From contig NC_014532.2 in assembly GCF_000196875.2 (NCBI RefSeq), forward strand, positions 868,001-932,000: a stretch of 64,000 nucleotides of DNA. Reading direction: 5' to 3'. Positions 52,906 through 61,900 of the stretch are shown here, piece by piece. A program made the translations under genes and the position numbers. The notes beneath the pieces were generated by a model. It was not told where the DNA came from, made no database searches, and saw only the letters and a program-made list of their open reading frames with translations. The stretch comes from Halomonas elongata DSM 2581 (GTDB lineage: Bacteria; Pseudomonadota; Gammaproteobacteria; Pseudomonadales; Halomonadaceae). Position 1 is the stretch's first letter. Each line of letters starts with the position of its first letter.

Positions 52906-53580
52906 ATGAACGTTCTCGATTTCGACTACATGCTGGGGCTGGTGCCCATCCTGCTGAGCTATCTGCCGCTGACCCTCGAGATGGCGGCAGCCGGGATGGC
53001 CCTGGCCCTGGTGCTGGCCTGCGGCCTGGCGGTCATCCGGGTACTGAAGATTCCGGGGCTGAACGCGGCGACCATGCTGTTCATCTCCTTCTTTCGCGGT
53101 ACCCCCTTGCTGGTGCAGCTCTTCCTGTTCTATTACGGCTTGCCCCAGCTACTGGACTTCCTGACCCAGATCAACGGTATCACCGCCACCATCATGGGGC
53201 TGACGCTGCACTTCTCGGCCTACATGGCGGAGTCGATTCGTGCCGCCATCGTGGGTGTCGACCGCAGTCAGACCGAGGCGGCGCTGTCCATCGGCATGAC
53301 CAATGGCCAGTTGATGCGGCGCATCGTGCTGCCCCAGGCGACCCGGGTGGCCGTGCCCACCCTGATGAATTACTTCATCGACATGATCAAGGCCACCTCG
53401 CTGGCCTTTACCCTGGGCGTCACCGAACTGATGGGGGCGACCCAGAAGGAGGCGGCCGGCAGCTTCCTGTATTTCGAGGCCTTCGTCACCGTGGCGGTGG
53501 TCTACTGGGTCATCGTCGAGTTGCTGGCCTGGGGCCAGCGCCGACTGGAGACGCGACTCAACAAGGCGTATCGCAGATGA
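52906..53580 (+). CDS. Amino acid (cystine-type) ABC transporter, permease
   Basis: A 224-residue membrane subunit of the polar amino acid family with about five helices. It has LLSYLPLTLEMAAAGMALAL, FISFFRGTPLLVQLFLFYYG (the R-G-T-P-L-L-V-Q motif) and the EAA loop EAALSIGMTNGQLMRRIVLP. It overlaps the ATPase start by 4 bases (ATGA). Order and size resemble TcyL. Confidence 0.92.
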   Translation: MNVLDFDYMLGLVPILLSYLPLTLEMAAAGMALALVLACGLAVIRVLKIPGLNAATMLFISFFRGTPLLVQLFLFYYGLPQLLDFLTQINGITATIMGLTLHFSAYMAESIRAAIVGVDRSQTEAALSIGMTNGQLMRRIVLPQATRVAVPTLMNYFIDMIKATSLAFTLGVTELMGATQKEAAGSFLYFEAFVTVAVVYWVIVELLAWGQRRLETRLNKAYRR

Positions 53581-54335
53581 TCAAGATAGCCAACCTGGTC
53601 AAGCGCTTCGGCGGCACGCCGGTGCTCGACGGCATCGATCTCACCATCGAGCGTGGCGAGATCATCGTGGTGATCGGCCCGTCGGGGACCGGCAAGTCGA
53701 CCCTGCTGCGCTGCCTGAACTTTCTCGAGCGGCCGGATGCCGGCCAACTGTCTCTGGGGGATCTGGAGATCGATGTCACCCGCGCCAGTCGGGCGGACAT
53801 CCTGGTGGCGCGCCGTCGCACGGCCTTCGTCTTCCAGAACTATGCGTTGTTCGCCAACAAGACGGCGCTGGAGAACATCGCCGAGGGCTTGATCGTGGTC
53901 AATCGCTGGCCCAGGGACAAGGCGCATGCGCGGGCCAGGGAAATCCTCGAGCGCATCGGGCTGGCCGACAAGGCCGATGCCTATCCGGCATCGCTGTCCG
54001 GCGGGCAGCAGCAGCGTGTGGGCATTGGTCGTGCCATGGCCGCCCAGGCCGAGATCATTCTCTTCGACGAGCCGACGTCATCGCTCGACCCGGAGTGGGT
54101 CGAGGAGGTGCTGGGACTGATGAAGCAATTGGCCTCCGAGCGGCAAACCATGCTGGTGGTGACCCATGAGATGGGCTTCGCGCAGGACGTGGCCGATCGC
54201 GTGGTGTTCATGGAAGGCGGTCGCATCGTCGAGCAGGGCCCTCCCTCACGGCTGTTCAATGCCCCCGAGGATCCGCGTACCCGCGACTTCCTGCGCAAGG
54301 TGCTGGCCGGTCAGCCGACACCGCAGGCGTTGTGA
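53577..54335 (+). CDS. Amino acid (cystine-type) ABC transporter, ATP-binding protein
   Basis: A 252-residue ABC ATPase. It has Walker A IGPSGTGKSTLLRCLN, the Q-loop VFQNYALFANKTALENI, signature LSGGQQQRVGIGRAM, Walker B IILFDEPTSSLDPEW and the switch His in VVTHEMGFAQDVADRVV. It resembles TcyN and other polar amino acid importers. ATG 53577 overlaps the permease stop. It is the last gene of the three-gene operon. Confidence 0.93.
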   Translation: MIKIANLVKRFGGTPVLDGIDLTIERGEIIVVIGPSGTGKSTLLRCLNFLERPDAGQLSLGDLEIDVTRASRADILVARRRTAFVFQNYALFANKTALENIAEGLIVVNRWPRDKAHARAREILERIGLADKADAYPASLSGGQQQRVGIGRAMAAQAEIILFDEPTSSLDPEWVEEVLGLMKQLASERQTMLVVTHEMGFAQDVADRVVFMEGGRIVEQGPPSRLFNAPEDPRTRDFLRKVLAGQPTPQAL

Positions 54336-54403
54336 GCATGGGTTGGCCCGAGGCGGCATGACGCGGGATAATGACGCCAATTGACCGACTGGAGGGATAT
54401 CCC

Positions 54404-54736
54404 ATGACCGTTCACGAGGAACTCGACAGCGCGCTGCGCGAGCTCGAGTCCACCATGAGGGCCGCCAACCTGTGGCGCCTGGAGCGCCCCGAGCCAGCGG
54501 CCTTCGACAGCGCCCAGCCATTCTGCGTCGATACCATGAGCCTGCCGCAATGGCTGCGCTTCGTGTTCATCGCCAGGCTCGATGAGCTGGTCGCGGCGGA
54601 GGGGCCCATGCCCGCGAGTTGCGACGTGGCGCCGGCGGTGGAGGCCTATCTGACTCAGGAAGGGGCGCGCAACAGTGACCGAATCCTGATGGGCAAGGCT
54701 GTCGAACGTATCGACACCCTGGTCACCGAAAATTGA
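54404..54736 (+). CDS. YqcC family protein (DUF446)
   Basis: A 110-residue helical protein. It has EELDSALRELESTMRAANLW, the family core PFCVDTMSLPQWLRFVFIAR (PFCxDTM and QWLQF-like) and DRILMGKAVERIDTLV. In E. coli yqcC lies beside truC (tRNA pseudouridine synthase); no such gene is here. ATG 54404 follows GGAGGGATATCCC. Confidence 0.88.
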   Translation: MTVHEELDSALRELESTMRAANLWRLERPEPAAFDSAQPFCVDTMSLPQWLRFVFIARLDELVAAEGPMPASCDVAPAVEAYLTQEGARNSDRILMGKAVERIDTLVTEN

Positions 54737-54799
54737 AAGGCCGATTCCGCCTTGCCGGGCCGTCGCTCGTCACACTGGTAAACAGCCTCTGAGGCGCCC

Positions 54800-55300
54800 A
54801 TGCCCTATTACTTCGCCTATGGCAGCAACATGAATCCGGCGCGGGTCGAAGCGCGCATCGGTGATACGCGTCGTGCCGTGGCGGGCGTGCTGGTCGACCA
54901 TGTGCTGAGGTTCGACAAGGCCTCGAAGGTCCCCGGTATCAGCCATGCCAACGTGGCGCCACGACCGGGAGAGCGTGTCGAAGGGGTGCTGTTCGAGCTG
55001 GCGTCTCCCGAACAGATCCGTGACATGGACCCCTTCGAGGGTCATCCCGATGAATATCGTCGACACCGCCTGCCCATCGAGACGGCCGAAGGTGCCATCG
55101 AGGCCTGGGTATACATCGCCAGGCCGGGGACCACCGCCGATGCGTTGCGGCCTGCGCGCGAGTATCTCGAGCACTTGTTGTGCGGTCAGGCCTTTCTCTC
55201 GGCCGACTATCATGCCTGGCTGGCCGACGTACCGGCAGTCGCCGGACTGGATGACCGGACCCTGGCCGCCCTGGGGTTGTCACGCCACAGTCCGCGCTGA
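54800..55300 (+). CDS. Gamma-glutamylcyclotransferase-like protein
   Basis: A 166-residue GGCT-fold protein. It starts PYYFAYGSNMNPARVEARIG, where YGSN is the substrate-loop motif. The catalytic Glu is plausible in MDPFEGHPDEYRRHRLPIET, followed by EAWVYIARPG. Such enzymes release 5-oxoproline from gamma-glutamyl compounds, but the exact substrate is unknown. A terminator follows 39 bases after the stop. Confidence 0.88.
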   Translation: MPYYFAYGSNMNPARVEARIGDTRRAVAGVLVDHVLRFDKASKVPGISHANVAPRPGERVEGVLFELASPEQIRDMDPFEGHPDEYRRHRLPIETAEGAIEAWVYIARPGTTADALRPAREYLEHLLCGQAFLSADYHAWLADVPAVAGLDDRTLAALGLSRHSPR

Positions 55301-55339
55301 AGCCAGTCCATCGCCAGGCACAATTCCATCGCCAGACAT

Positions 55340-55369
55340 AACGAGGCCCTCCATGTGGAGGGCCTCGTT
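55340..55369. terminator. Hairpin terminator between convergent genes
   Basis: AACGAGGCCCTCC and GGAGGGCCTCGTT form a perfect 13-bp stem with a four-base loop, placed between the GGCT gene and the minus-strand OmpW gene. The flanking T and A runs are short. Confidence 0.7.
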
Positions 55370-55404
55370 GGTATGGATGCCAGAAACCAGTAGTGCCGAA
55401 ACAG

Positions 55405-55431
55405 CGACGCCGGGCCATGGGCCCGGCGTCG
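55405..55431 (-). terminator. Second hairpin directly after the OmpW-type gene
   Basis: CGACGCCGGGCC and GGCCCGGCGTCG pair perfectly (12 bp) around ATG. It starts 22 bases past the stop of the minus-strand gene. With the hairpin at 55340 it gives a double barrier. Confidence 0.6.
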
Positions 55432-55452
55432 TGGTTGTAGCGCTGGAGACGC

Positions 55453-56046
55453 TTAGAAGCGGTAGGTCAGGCCACCACCGACGGTGAGGGGGTCGAGCTT
55501 GACCTTGCCTGCGCCGTGGCCGTGCATGTCCACGTCGCTGTCCACATCGGCGTAGTTGGCGAAGGCACCGACCAGGATGTTGTCGGTCAGGGCCAGATCC
55601 ACGCCCACCTGGCCGGCAGCGCCGTAGGAGTCGTCGAGGTCCATGCCACTCACAGACTCATTGGAGAAGTGAGTGTAGTTGAGACCGACGCCCGCATAGG
55701 GCTGGATGCGTGAGTCAGTACCGCCCATCGGATAGTAGTTGAGCATCAGGTTGACCGGGGTGCGATCAAAGCTGCCGCCGGTGATGTCATGCTCCATGGC
55801 CTCTGTACCGTTGAGCTCGACGCCCAGCTTGTCGGTGAACAGGTAGCCAAGGCCATAGGCGATGCCATTCTCATCGGAGACGTTGACGTCCTGGTGGGCA
55901 ACCTTGCCGTTGTCGCTCTTCACGTCGGACTTGGCGTAACCGCCACGCACGTAGATGTCGCCGGCCTGATACGCCATGGCGGACTGGGCGGCGAAAAGAG
56001 TGGCTGCGGCGAAGGCAGTGGCAGAAATCAGACGAGTCGCTTTCAT
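55453..56046 (-). CDS. ompW: OmpW family outer-membrane beta-barrel protein
   Basis: A 197-residue protein with signal peptide (SATAFAAATLFAAQSAMA) and an eight-stranded barrel. It has AGDIYVRGGYAKSDVKSDNG, YGLGYLFTDKLGVELNG, PVNLMLNYYPMGGTDSRIQP with YAGVGLNYTHFSNE, and it ends in the barrel signal GGGLTYRF with C-terminal Phe. OmpW forms a narrow hydrophobic channel and is often stress- or salt-regulated. ATG 56046 follows GGGAGGATTCTCC. A good -10 and a palindrome lie upstream. Confidence 0.9.
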   Translation of the reverse strand: MKATRLISATAFAAATLFAAQSAMAYQAGDIYVRGGYAKSDVKSDNGKVAHQDVNVSDENGIAYGLGYLFTDKLGVELNGTEAMEHDITGGSFDRTPVNLMLNYYPMGGTDSRIQPYAGVGLNYTHFSNESVSGMDLDDSYGAAGQVGVDLALTDNILVGAFANYADVDSDVDMHGHGAGKVKLDPLTVGGGLTYRF

Positions 56047-56120
56047 GGAGAATCCTCCCTGTGGTGTTTCGGATGCCGGTGCTGTCAACCCGACAGCGCC
56101 GTTCGCATCTTTCAGGAAGT

Positions 56121-56140
56121 ATTATAGGAAACAGTGTTTC
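56121..56140 (-). promoter_or_regulatory. ompW promoter -10 with adjacent operator-like palindrome
   Basis: On the minus strand a perfect TATAAT (56121-56126) lies about 75 bases before the start codon. Just upstream, in the spacer, is GAAACA-C-TGTTTC (56128-56140), a perfect palindrome. The -35 region is poor, so an activator, or a repressor in the spacer, is plausible. Confidence 0.5.
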
Positions 56141-56325
56141 TAAACGTCTTGTAAAAAAAATCTATGGTGTCGATAGCAATATATGGGGCGATTCAATGGA
56201 ACTTTTTGTTAATGACAGCAATCGGCGACAGTTCTTGTACAGTATTTGCACATTGTGAATCATGACTCGCCAGCTAGCCAGGAATCGTCTTCACTGAAAG
56301 CGTGACATCGGCGGCGGAGGCGAGC

Positions 56326-56619
56326 ATGACGGATCGGCCCCTGATCTCTCGAGTGCACCTCGACATCGGCGCGTTACTGCTGGCGGCTGTCCTGGCGGCC
56401 TGGTTGCTGTGGCGCCCGGAGTTGATACAAGGACTGCCATTCGGCCTGCGCCTTCCCCTGGTTGCCTTGGGCGTCTGGGCCCTGGGGGCGGCATTCGCGC
56501 GCCCCCTGGTCGAGGAGGCGGGCATGTATCGGTTGGAAGCACTGGTCAAGGCTCCCTGGAGTCAGGTTGCCCTGTGGGGGTTTGCCTTGTTGCTGATAGG
56601 GCGTGCTTGGTCGTTATAG
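56326..56619 (+). CDS. Small membrane protein of unknown function
   Basis: A 97-residue protein with about three hydrophobic segments: DIGALLLAAVLAAWLLW, LPLVALGVWALGAAFA and QVALWGFALLLIGRAW. The start at ATG 56326 is supported by GGCGGAGGCGAGC. I recognise no family. It is divergent from ompW and ends 49 bases before the putP terminator, which may serve both. Confidence 0.65.
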   Translation: MTDRPLISRVHLDIGALLLAAVLAAWLLWRPELIQGLPFGLRLPLVALGVWALGAAFARPLVEEAGMYRLEALVKAPWSQVALWGFALLLIGRAWSL

Positions 56620-56667
56620 ACCAGCTCACAAGCATGAGCGTCAGGGTGTGTGTGCCTGGCAGACAGC

Positions 56668-56694
56668 AAAAAGGGCTCCCGAAGGAGCCCCTTT
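56668..56694. terminator. Intrinsic terminator of putP
   Basis: GGGCTCC-CGAA-GGAGCCC (56673-56690). On the minus strand it is followed by TTTTTG, giving a standard terminator 27 bases past the putP stop. On the plus strand a shorter T run follows. Confidence 0.85.
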
Positions 56695-56721
56695 CACCGC
56701 GTTGAGTGCGTCGTGCGCGTT

Positions 56722-58212
56722 TCAGTGAGAGATGTGCTGGTATTCCCCCGCATCTTTGGTGACGCTGCTCACTACCATGATGGCAATAAAGGCAGCGATG
56801 AAGCCGGGAATGATCTCGTAGACACCGGGACCACCCATGAACTCGGCGTTCCAGCCCAGTGCAATCCAGATCATGACGGTGGCGGCACCCACGACCATGC
56901 CGGCAATGGCGCCGGCGCCATTGGTACGCGGCCACATCAGCGACAGGATGATCAGCGGACCAAAGGCGGCACCGAAACCTGCCCAGGCGTTACTGACCAG
57001 ACCCAGGACCTGAGAATCCGGGTTGGATGCAATGACCGCCGCCACCAGGCCAACCAGCACGACACTGATTCGGCCGATAGTCACGCACTCCTTGCTGCTT
57101 GCTTCCTTGCGCAGGAACAGGCGATAGAAATCCTCTGTCAGCGAAGAAGAAGACACCAGCAGCTGGCTGGAAATGGTGCTCATGACCGCAGCCAGCAACG
57201 CAGCGTAGAGGAAGCCGGTGACCAGCGGATGGAACAGCAGATTGGCCAGGATGATGAAAATGGTTTCCGGGTCCTGAACGTCCAGGCCATTGCGGATGGC
57301 ATAGGCACGGCCGAAGATACCCAGAGAGACCGCCCCGATCAGGGAGATGAGCATCCAGCCCATGCCGATGTTACGGGCAGTCGGAACATCCTTGAGGTTG
57401 CGGATGGCCATGAAGCGCACGATGATGTGCGGCTGCCCGAAGTAACCCAGTCCCCAGGTCACCGCCGACAACCAGCCGATGAAGGTCAGTCCCTCCGTCC
57501 ACGAGAGCAGCGAGGGATCGACTTCATTCAGAGTCTGTGACGCCTGGGAGAAACCGCCGCCACCTTCGCCGAAGAGCACGACCGCCGGCATGATCACTAG
57601 TGCCAGCATCATGATGCAGCCCTGCACGAAGTCCGTCATGCTCACGGCCAGGAAACCGCCAACCACGGTATAGACGAGTACCACACCCAGCGTGATGATG
57701 ACGCCGGCCGCATAGTCACTCAGGCCGCCGAAGTTGAAGATGCCGGAGAACGCGCTTTCGAACAGCTTGCCGCCCGCGACCAGGCCAGAAGCCGTGTAGA
57801 CCGCGAAGAAGATGACGATCACGATGGCCGACACCGTTCTCAGCGACAGTGCCTGGGTCGGGAAGCGATTCGCCAGGAAGGATGGGATGGTAATGGCATT
57901 GCCGTAGTGAACCGTCTGTTCACGAAGACGGGGCGCCACTAGGGTCCAGTTGAAGAAGGCGCCGACAAGCAGGCCGATGCCGATCCAGGCCGACCCCAGG
58001 CCTGAAGCGAACAGCGCCCCGGGCAAGCCCAGCAGCAACCAGCCACTCATGTCCGAAGCCCCGGCCGACAGGGCCGCGACCTTGGGACTGAGTGCTCGTC
58101 CACCCAGCATGTAATCCTCGGATGAGGATGTGGCTCTGCGCATGGCATAGACGCCAATGGCGATCATGAGCGCAAAGTAAGCAAAAAGACTGATCCAAAC
58201 ACCGATAGCCAT
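56722..58212 (-). CDS. putP: Sodium/proline symporter PutP
   Basis: An SSS-family Na+/proline symporter of 496 residues with about 13 helices. It has EDYMLGGRALSPKVAALSAG then ASDMSGWLLLGLPGALFASG (the helix 2 Na+/proline site), VTWGLGYFGQPHIIVRFMAI, and ISSQLLVSSSSLTEDFYR (helix 8 Na+ site). ATG 58212 follows CTGGAGGGCTTTTC. A 39-residue gene ends 18 bases upstream and is probably co-transcribed. putA is on the same strand further upstream. Confidence 0.95.
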   Translation of the reverse strand: MAIGVWISLFAYFALMIAIGVYAMRRATSSSEDYMLGGRALSPKVAALSAGASDMSGWLLLGLPGALFASGLGSAWIGIGLLVGAFFNWTLVAPRLREQTVHYGNAITIPSFLANRFPTQALSLRTVSAIVIVIFFAVYTASGLVAGGKLFESAFSGIFNFGGLSDYAAGVIITLGVVLVYTVVGGFLAVSMTDFVQGCIMMLALVIMPAVVLFGEGGGGFSQASQTLNEVDPSLLSWTEGLTFIGWLSAVTWGLGYFGQPHIIVRFMAIRNLKDVPTARNIGMGWMLISLIGAVSLGIFGRAYAIRNGLDVQDPETIFIILANLLFHPLVTGFLYAALLAAVMSTISSQLLVSSSSLTEDFYRLFLRKEASSKECVTIGRISVVLVGLVAAVIASNPDSQVLGLVSNAWAGFGAAFGPLIILSLMWPRTNGAGAIAGMVVGAATVMIWIALGWNAEFMGGPGVYEIIPGFIAAFIAIMVVSSVTKDAGEYQHISH

Positions 58213-58230
58213 GAAAAGCCCTCCAGTTTA

Positions 58231-58350
58231 TTAGGCCGGATACAGCTCCGACGGATTGTTGGTACGTAGGCAGGCCAGAACGCCGATGACGAGCATCACG
58301 ATCAGGGAGCGGACGAAGGTAATGCCGATGGTGGCATCGTTTTCGATCAT
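58231..58350 (-). CDS. Small single-helix membrane protein upstream of putP (39 aa)
   Basis: A 39-residue frame starting MIENDATIGITF. It has one hydrophobic helix (residues about 9-28: GITFVRSLIVMLVIGVLACL) and the polar end RTNNPSELYPA. AAGGA at 58358-58362 is 7 bases before the ATG, good spacing. The stop is 18 bases before the putP start, so coupling is likely. I know no named family. By analogy with small partners of other solute symporters it could be an accessory subunit; this is inference. Confidence 0.6.
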   Translation of the reverse strand: MIENDATIGITFVRSLIVMLVIGVLACLRTNNPSELYPA

Positions 58351-58469
58351 GAGGAGTTCCTTACGTCTTGCTTGTTGCCACTAGGGAAGGCAGGGATCGG
58401 TAAGGGAATCATTGTCTTCCTTAATGACAAGCAGGGACCGTTTGGATGGGGTGAAGCAGTCCAGGCAGA

Positions 58470-58819
58470 CTAGCCCCGCAGGACAGTTGAAAGCAAAGTC
58501 AGTATCGATTGCGCATCGTGGCCCTCCCGATCCATATGGGTATTGTCATCGGTATCCCGACCGACGGTTTCGGCATTGTTCGTCCCGGCTGGGAAGCCGA
58601 CAGGGTGGGCATGAAGCATGCCGATGCCGAGATCGGTGAGATCGTGGTGATGCAGCAGGGATTTTTCCCGACATGCATGCCAATGGTGCAGATGCCGGTG
58701 GCCAGGAAGATATGCGAAATGATGCTGCCGAAGTCAGCGAACGGAACGGCCAGAAAGCTCAGGGAGCCAAGGATTACCATGAGGGAAAGCGTGAGCCTGG
58801 CGTGCGCTGTATCTTCCAT
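58470..58819 (-). pseudogene. Possibly frameshifted two-helix membrane protein
   Basis: ATG 58819 follows GGAGG. The frame encodes MEDTAHARLTLSLMVILG and two hydrophobic helices up to about residue 50. It then turns into Ser/Thr/Pro/Ile-rich text with three ATA codons before a stop at 58499. If one base is added in the A5 run at about codon 53, the frame continues as SLLHHHDLTDLGIGMLHAHP and on to a stop at 58470, giving about 116 residues. A real frameshift, a sequencing error or a shorter 106-residue protein are all possible. Confidence 0.4.
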
Positions 58820-58893
58820 GAGGCCTCCGATTGTAGTGATTATGGCAAGACCTTGTCATTGATGATTCACCGGTGCCCGGGAATCGGCAGCCT

Positions 58894-58926
58894 GCACTTT
58901 GCATGGCGTGGTGCCATGCAAAGTGC
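58894..58926 (-). terminator. Hairpin downstream of putA
   Basis: GCACTTTGCATGGC and GCCATGCAAAGTGC pair perfectly (14 bp) with a five-base loop, 31 bases past the putA stop. No T run follows, so it may be an mRNA 3'-end stabiliser or a processing site instead. Confidence 0.5.
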
Positions 58927-58957
58927 GGTGCCTTGTGCCGATGATGGCAATGGCGGT

Positions 58958-61900
58958 TCAGTCGTCGCCCATGGCAAGAAGTGATGCGTTGCCGCCCAGC
59001 GCAGCGGTATTGATGGTCACCGTCTTTTCCGTGGCGAAGCGCGGCAGATAATTGGGGCCGCCCGCCTTGGGACCCGTGCCGGAGTAGCCCTGGCCGCCGA
59101 AGGGTTGAACCCCTACTACCGCACCGATGATGTCGCGGTTGACGTAGACGTTGCCGACGCGAATTCGACGGGCGATATCCTCGGCGAAGGATTCATTGCG
59201 GCTGTGCACGCCGAAGGTCAGGCCATAGCCACGGCCATTGATCGAGTCGATGACGGCGTCCAGTTCCCGGGCCTTGTAGCGCACGATGTGCAGGATGGGA
59301 CCGAACTGTTCGCGCTCGAGTGTCTCGATGCCATCGATCTGGAAGGCTGTCGGGGCGATGAAGGTGCCATCGGCGGTATGAGCGGCGTCGAGTTTCGTTT
59401 CCGCGATCAGGCGGCCTTCGCCCTTGAGCTTGTCGATATGCGCCTGGAGATTCTCGCGGGCCTCTTCATCGATGACCGGCCCGACGTCGGTACCCAGATC
59501 GCGGGGATCGCCGACGTGGAGTTCATCCATGGCGCCCTTGAGGATCTCGATGACGCGGTCGGCCACGTCGTCCTGCAGGTACAGCACGCGCAGGGCGGAG
59601 CAGCGCTGGCCGGCACTCTGGAAGGCCGAGTGGATGACGTCGTTGACGACCTGCTCGGGCAGGGCGGTGGAGTCGACGATCATGGCGTTCATGCCGCCGG
59701 TTTCGGCTATCAGGGTGGGCAGCGGCGCGTTCTGGCGCTCGGCCAGGGAGCGGTTGATGATCTGGGCGGTGTCGGTGCCGCCGGTGAAGACCACGCCGGT
59801 GATGCGCGAGTCGCCGCTCAGCACGCTGCCCACGGTGGGGCCGTCACCGGGCAGCAGCTGGACCACGTCCCGGGGCATGCCGGCCTGGTGGAGGAGCTCG
59901 ACGACCCGGTGGGCGATGATGGAGGTCTGCTCGGCGGGCTTGGCCAGCACGGTGTTGCCGGCCACGGCCGCGGCCATCATCTGGCCGCAGAAGATCGCCA
60001 CCGGGAAGTTCCAGGGGCTGATCGCCGCGAAGACGCCCTTGCCGCTCATCACCAGCTCGTTGGATTCGCCCGTCGGCCCCGGCAACTGGATCGGCTCGCC
60101 GAAGATTTCCTCGGCCTGGGCCGCGTAATAGCGGCAGAAATCCACGGCTTCGCGAATCTCGGCGACGCCATCGGTCAGCAGCTTGCCGCCCTCGCGGGAG
60201 CACAGCGTCATCAACTCGGCCATGTGCTCTTCCATCAGCTCGGCGAAGCGGCGCAGGATGGCGGCGCGTTCGGCGACCGGGGTGGCGTCCCAGCGGGGGA
60301 AGGCCGCCCAGGCAGCATCCACGGCGCGCTGGGCCTGTTCCTTGCTGGTCCAGAGTACGCTGCCGACCTTCTTGCGACGGTCATAAGGGCAGGTAACGTC
60401 ATGCACCAGCTCGGGGTCGGTGGCGACGTCGAAGGCCAGCAGCGGGCGTGCTTCGTAGGTGGTTTCCATGCACTCGCGCATGGCCCGCATCAGCGGGTCG
60501 TAGTGACTGCGGATATTGAGGTTGACGCCCCGCGAATTGAGTCGCTTCTCGCCGTAGATGTCCCGAGGGAGGGGGATCTGCGGGTTGGCCAGGGTGTCGT
60601 AATGGCGCAGTGTTTCCACGGGGTGCACGCACAGCGATTCCACCGGCACCTTGGGGTCGACCAACTGGTGGACGAAGGACGAGTTGGCCCCGTTCTCGAG
60701 CAGGCGACGGACCAGGTAGGGCAGCAGGTCCTTGTGGGCGCCCACCGGTGCATAGATGCGGCAGTAAGTGCCCTGGGGCGCACGCTTGAGAGCGGCGGCA
60801 TAGAGGGCCTCGCCCATGCCGTGCAGGCGCTGGAACTCGAAGGAACGATCGGCCTCGTTGGCCACTTCGAGGATGGTGCTGATGGTGTGGGCGTTATGGG
60901 TGGCGAACTGCGGGAAGATTCGCCCGCGGGTGGCGTCCGACAGCAAGAAGCGCGCGCACACCAGGTAGGCGACGTCGGTGGCCGCCTTGCGCGTATAGAC
61001 CGGATAGCCCTCGACGCCGAGCTGCTGGGATTCCTTGATCTCGGTGTCCCAGTAGGCGCCCTTGACCAGGCGCAGCGGAATCTCGTCGCCCTGGGTCTCG
61101 GCCAGGCGGTTGATGTAGTGCAGTACCGGCAGGGCGCGCTTGGCGTAGGCCTGGACGACCAGGCCGAAATGGCCCCAGCCGCGGCAGACATCGTGCTCGT
61201 AGACGGCACGGAACACCTCGAGGGACAACTCCAGGCGATCGACCTCCTCGGCATCGATGGTCACGGCGACATCGCGCTCGCGGGCCATGCGGACCAGCTC
61301 CAGCGTGCTGGCGACGAGCTCCTCGAGAACCTGTTCGCGACGACCGAACTCGTAGCGCGGATGCAGGGCGGAGAGCTTGATGGAAACCGACGGTGACGGC
61401 GTCTTGTCCGACAGCCGGGCGCTGGCCTTGCCGACCCGCTCGATGGCATTGGCATAGTCATCGAAGTAGCGCTTGGCGTCGTCGCGGGTGCGGGCGGCCT
61501 CGCCCAGCATGTCGTAGGAGTAGGTATAGCCCTGGTCGAACAGCGGCTTGGAGCGCTTGAGCGCCTCGTCGACGTCGCGGCCCAGCACGAACTGCTTGCC
61601 CATGACCTTCATCGCTTCGACCATGGCCCGGCGGATCACCGGCTCGCCCATGCGGTTGACCATCTTGTTGATGAAACCGGAGGGGCGGCCTTCCTGGGGC
61701 TTGTCCATGGTGATCACGCGACCGGTCATCAGCAGCCCCCAGGTGGAGGCATTGACCATCCAGGATTCGCTCTGGCCGAGATAGGACTTCCAGTCGGCAG
61801 GACCGAGCTTGTCCTCGATCAAGGCATCGGCGGTGGCCTTGTCGGGAATGCGCAGCATGGCTTCCGCCAGGCACATCAGCATCAGGCCTTCATGGGTATC

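Noticed and set aside
58509-58862. A plus-strand frame of 117 residues opposite the broken two-helix gene
   Set aside because: No ribosome binding site, many Met and Arg residues without pattern, and it is antisense to the better supported minus-strand frame.
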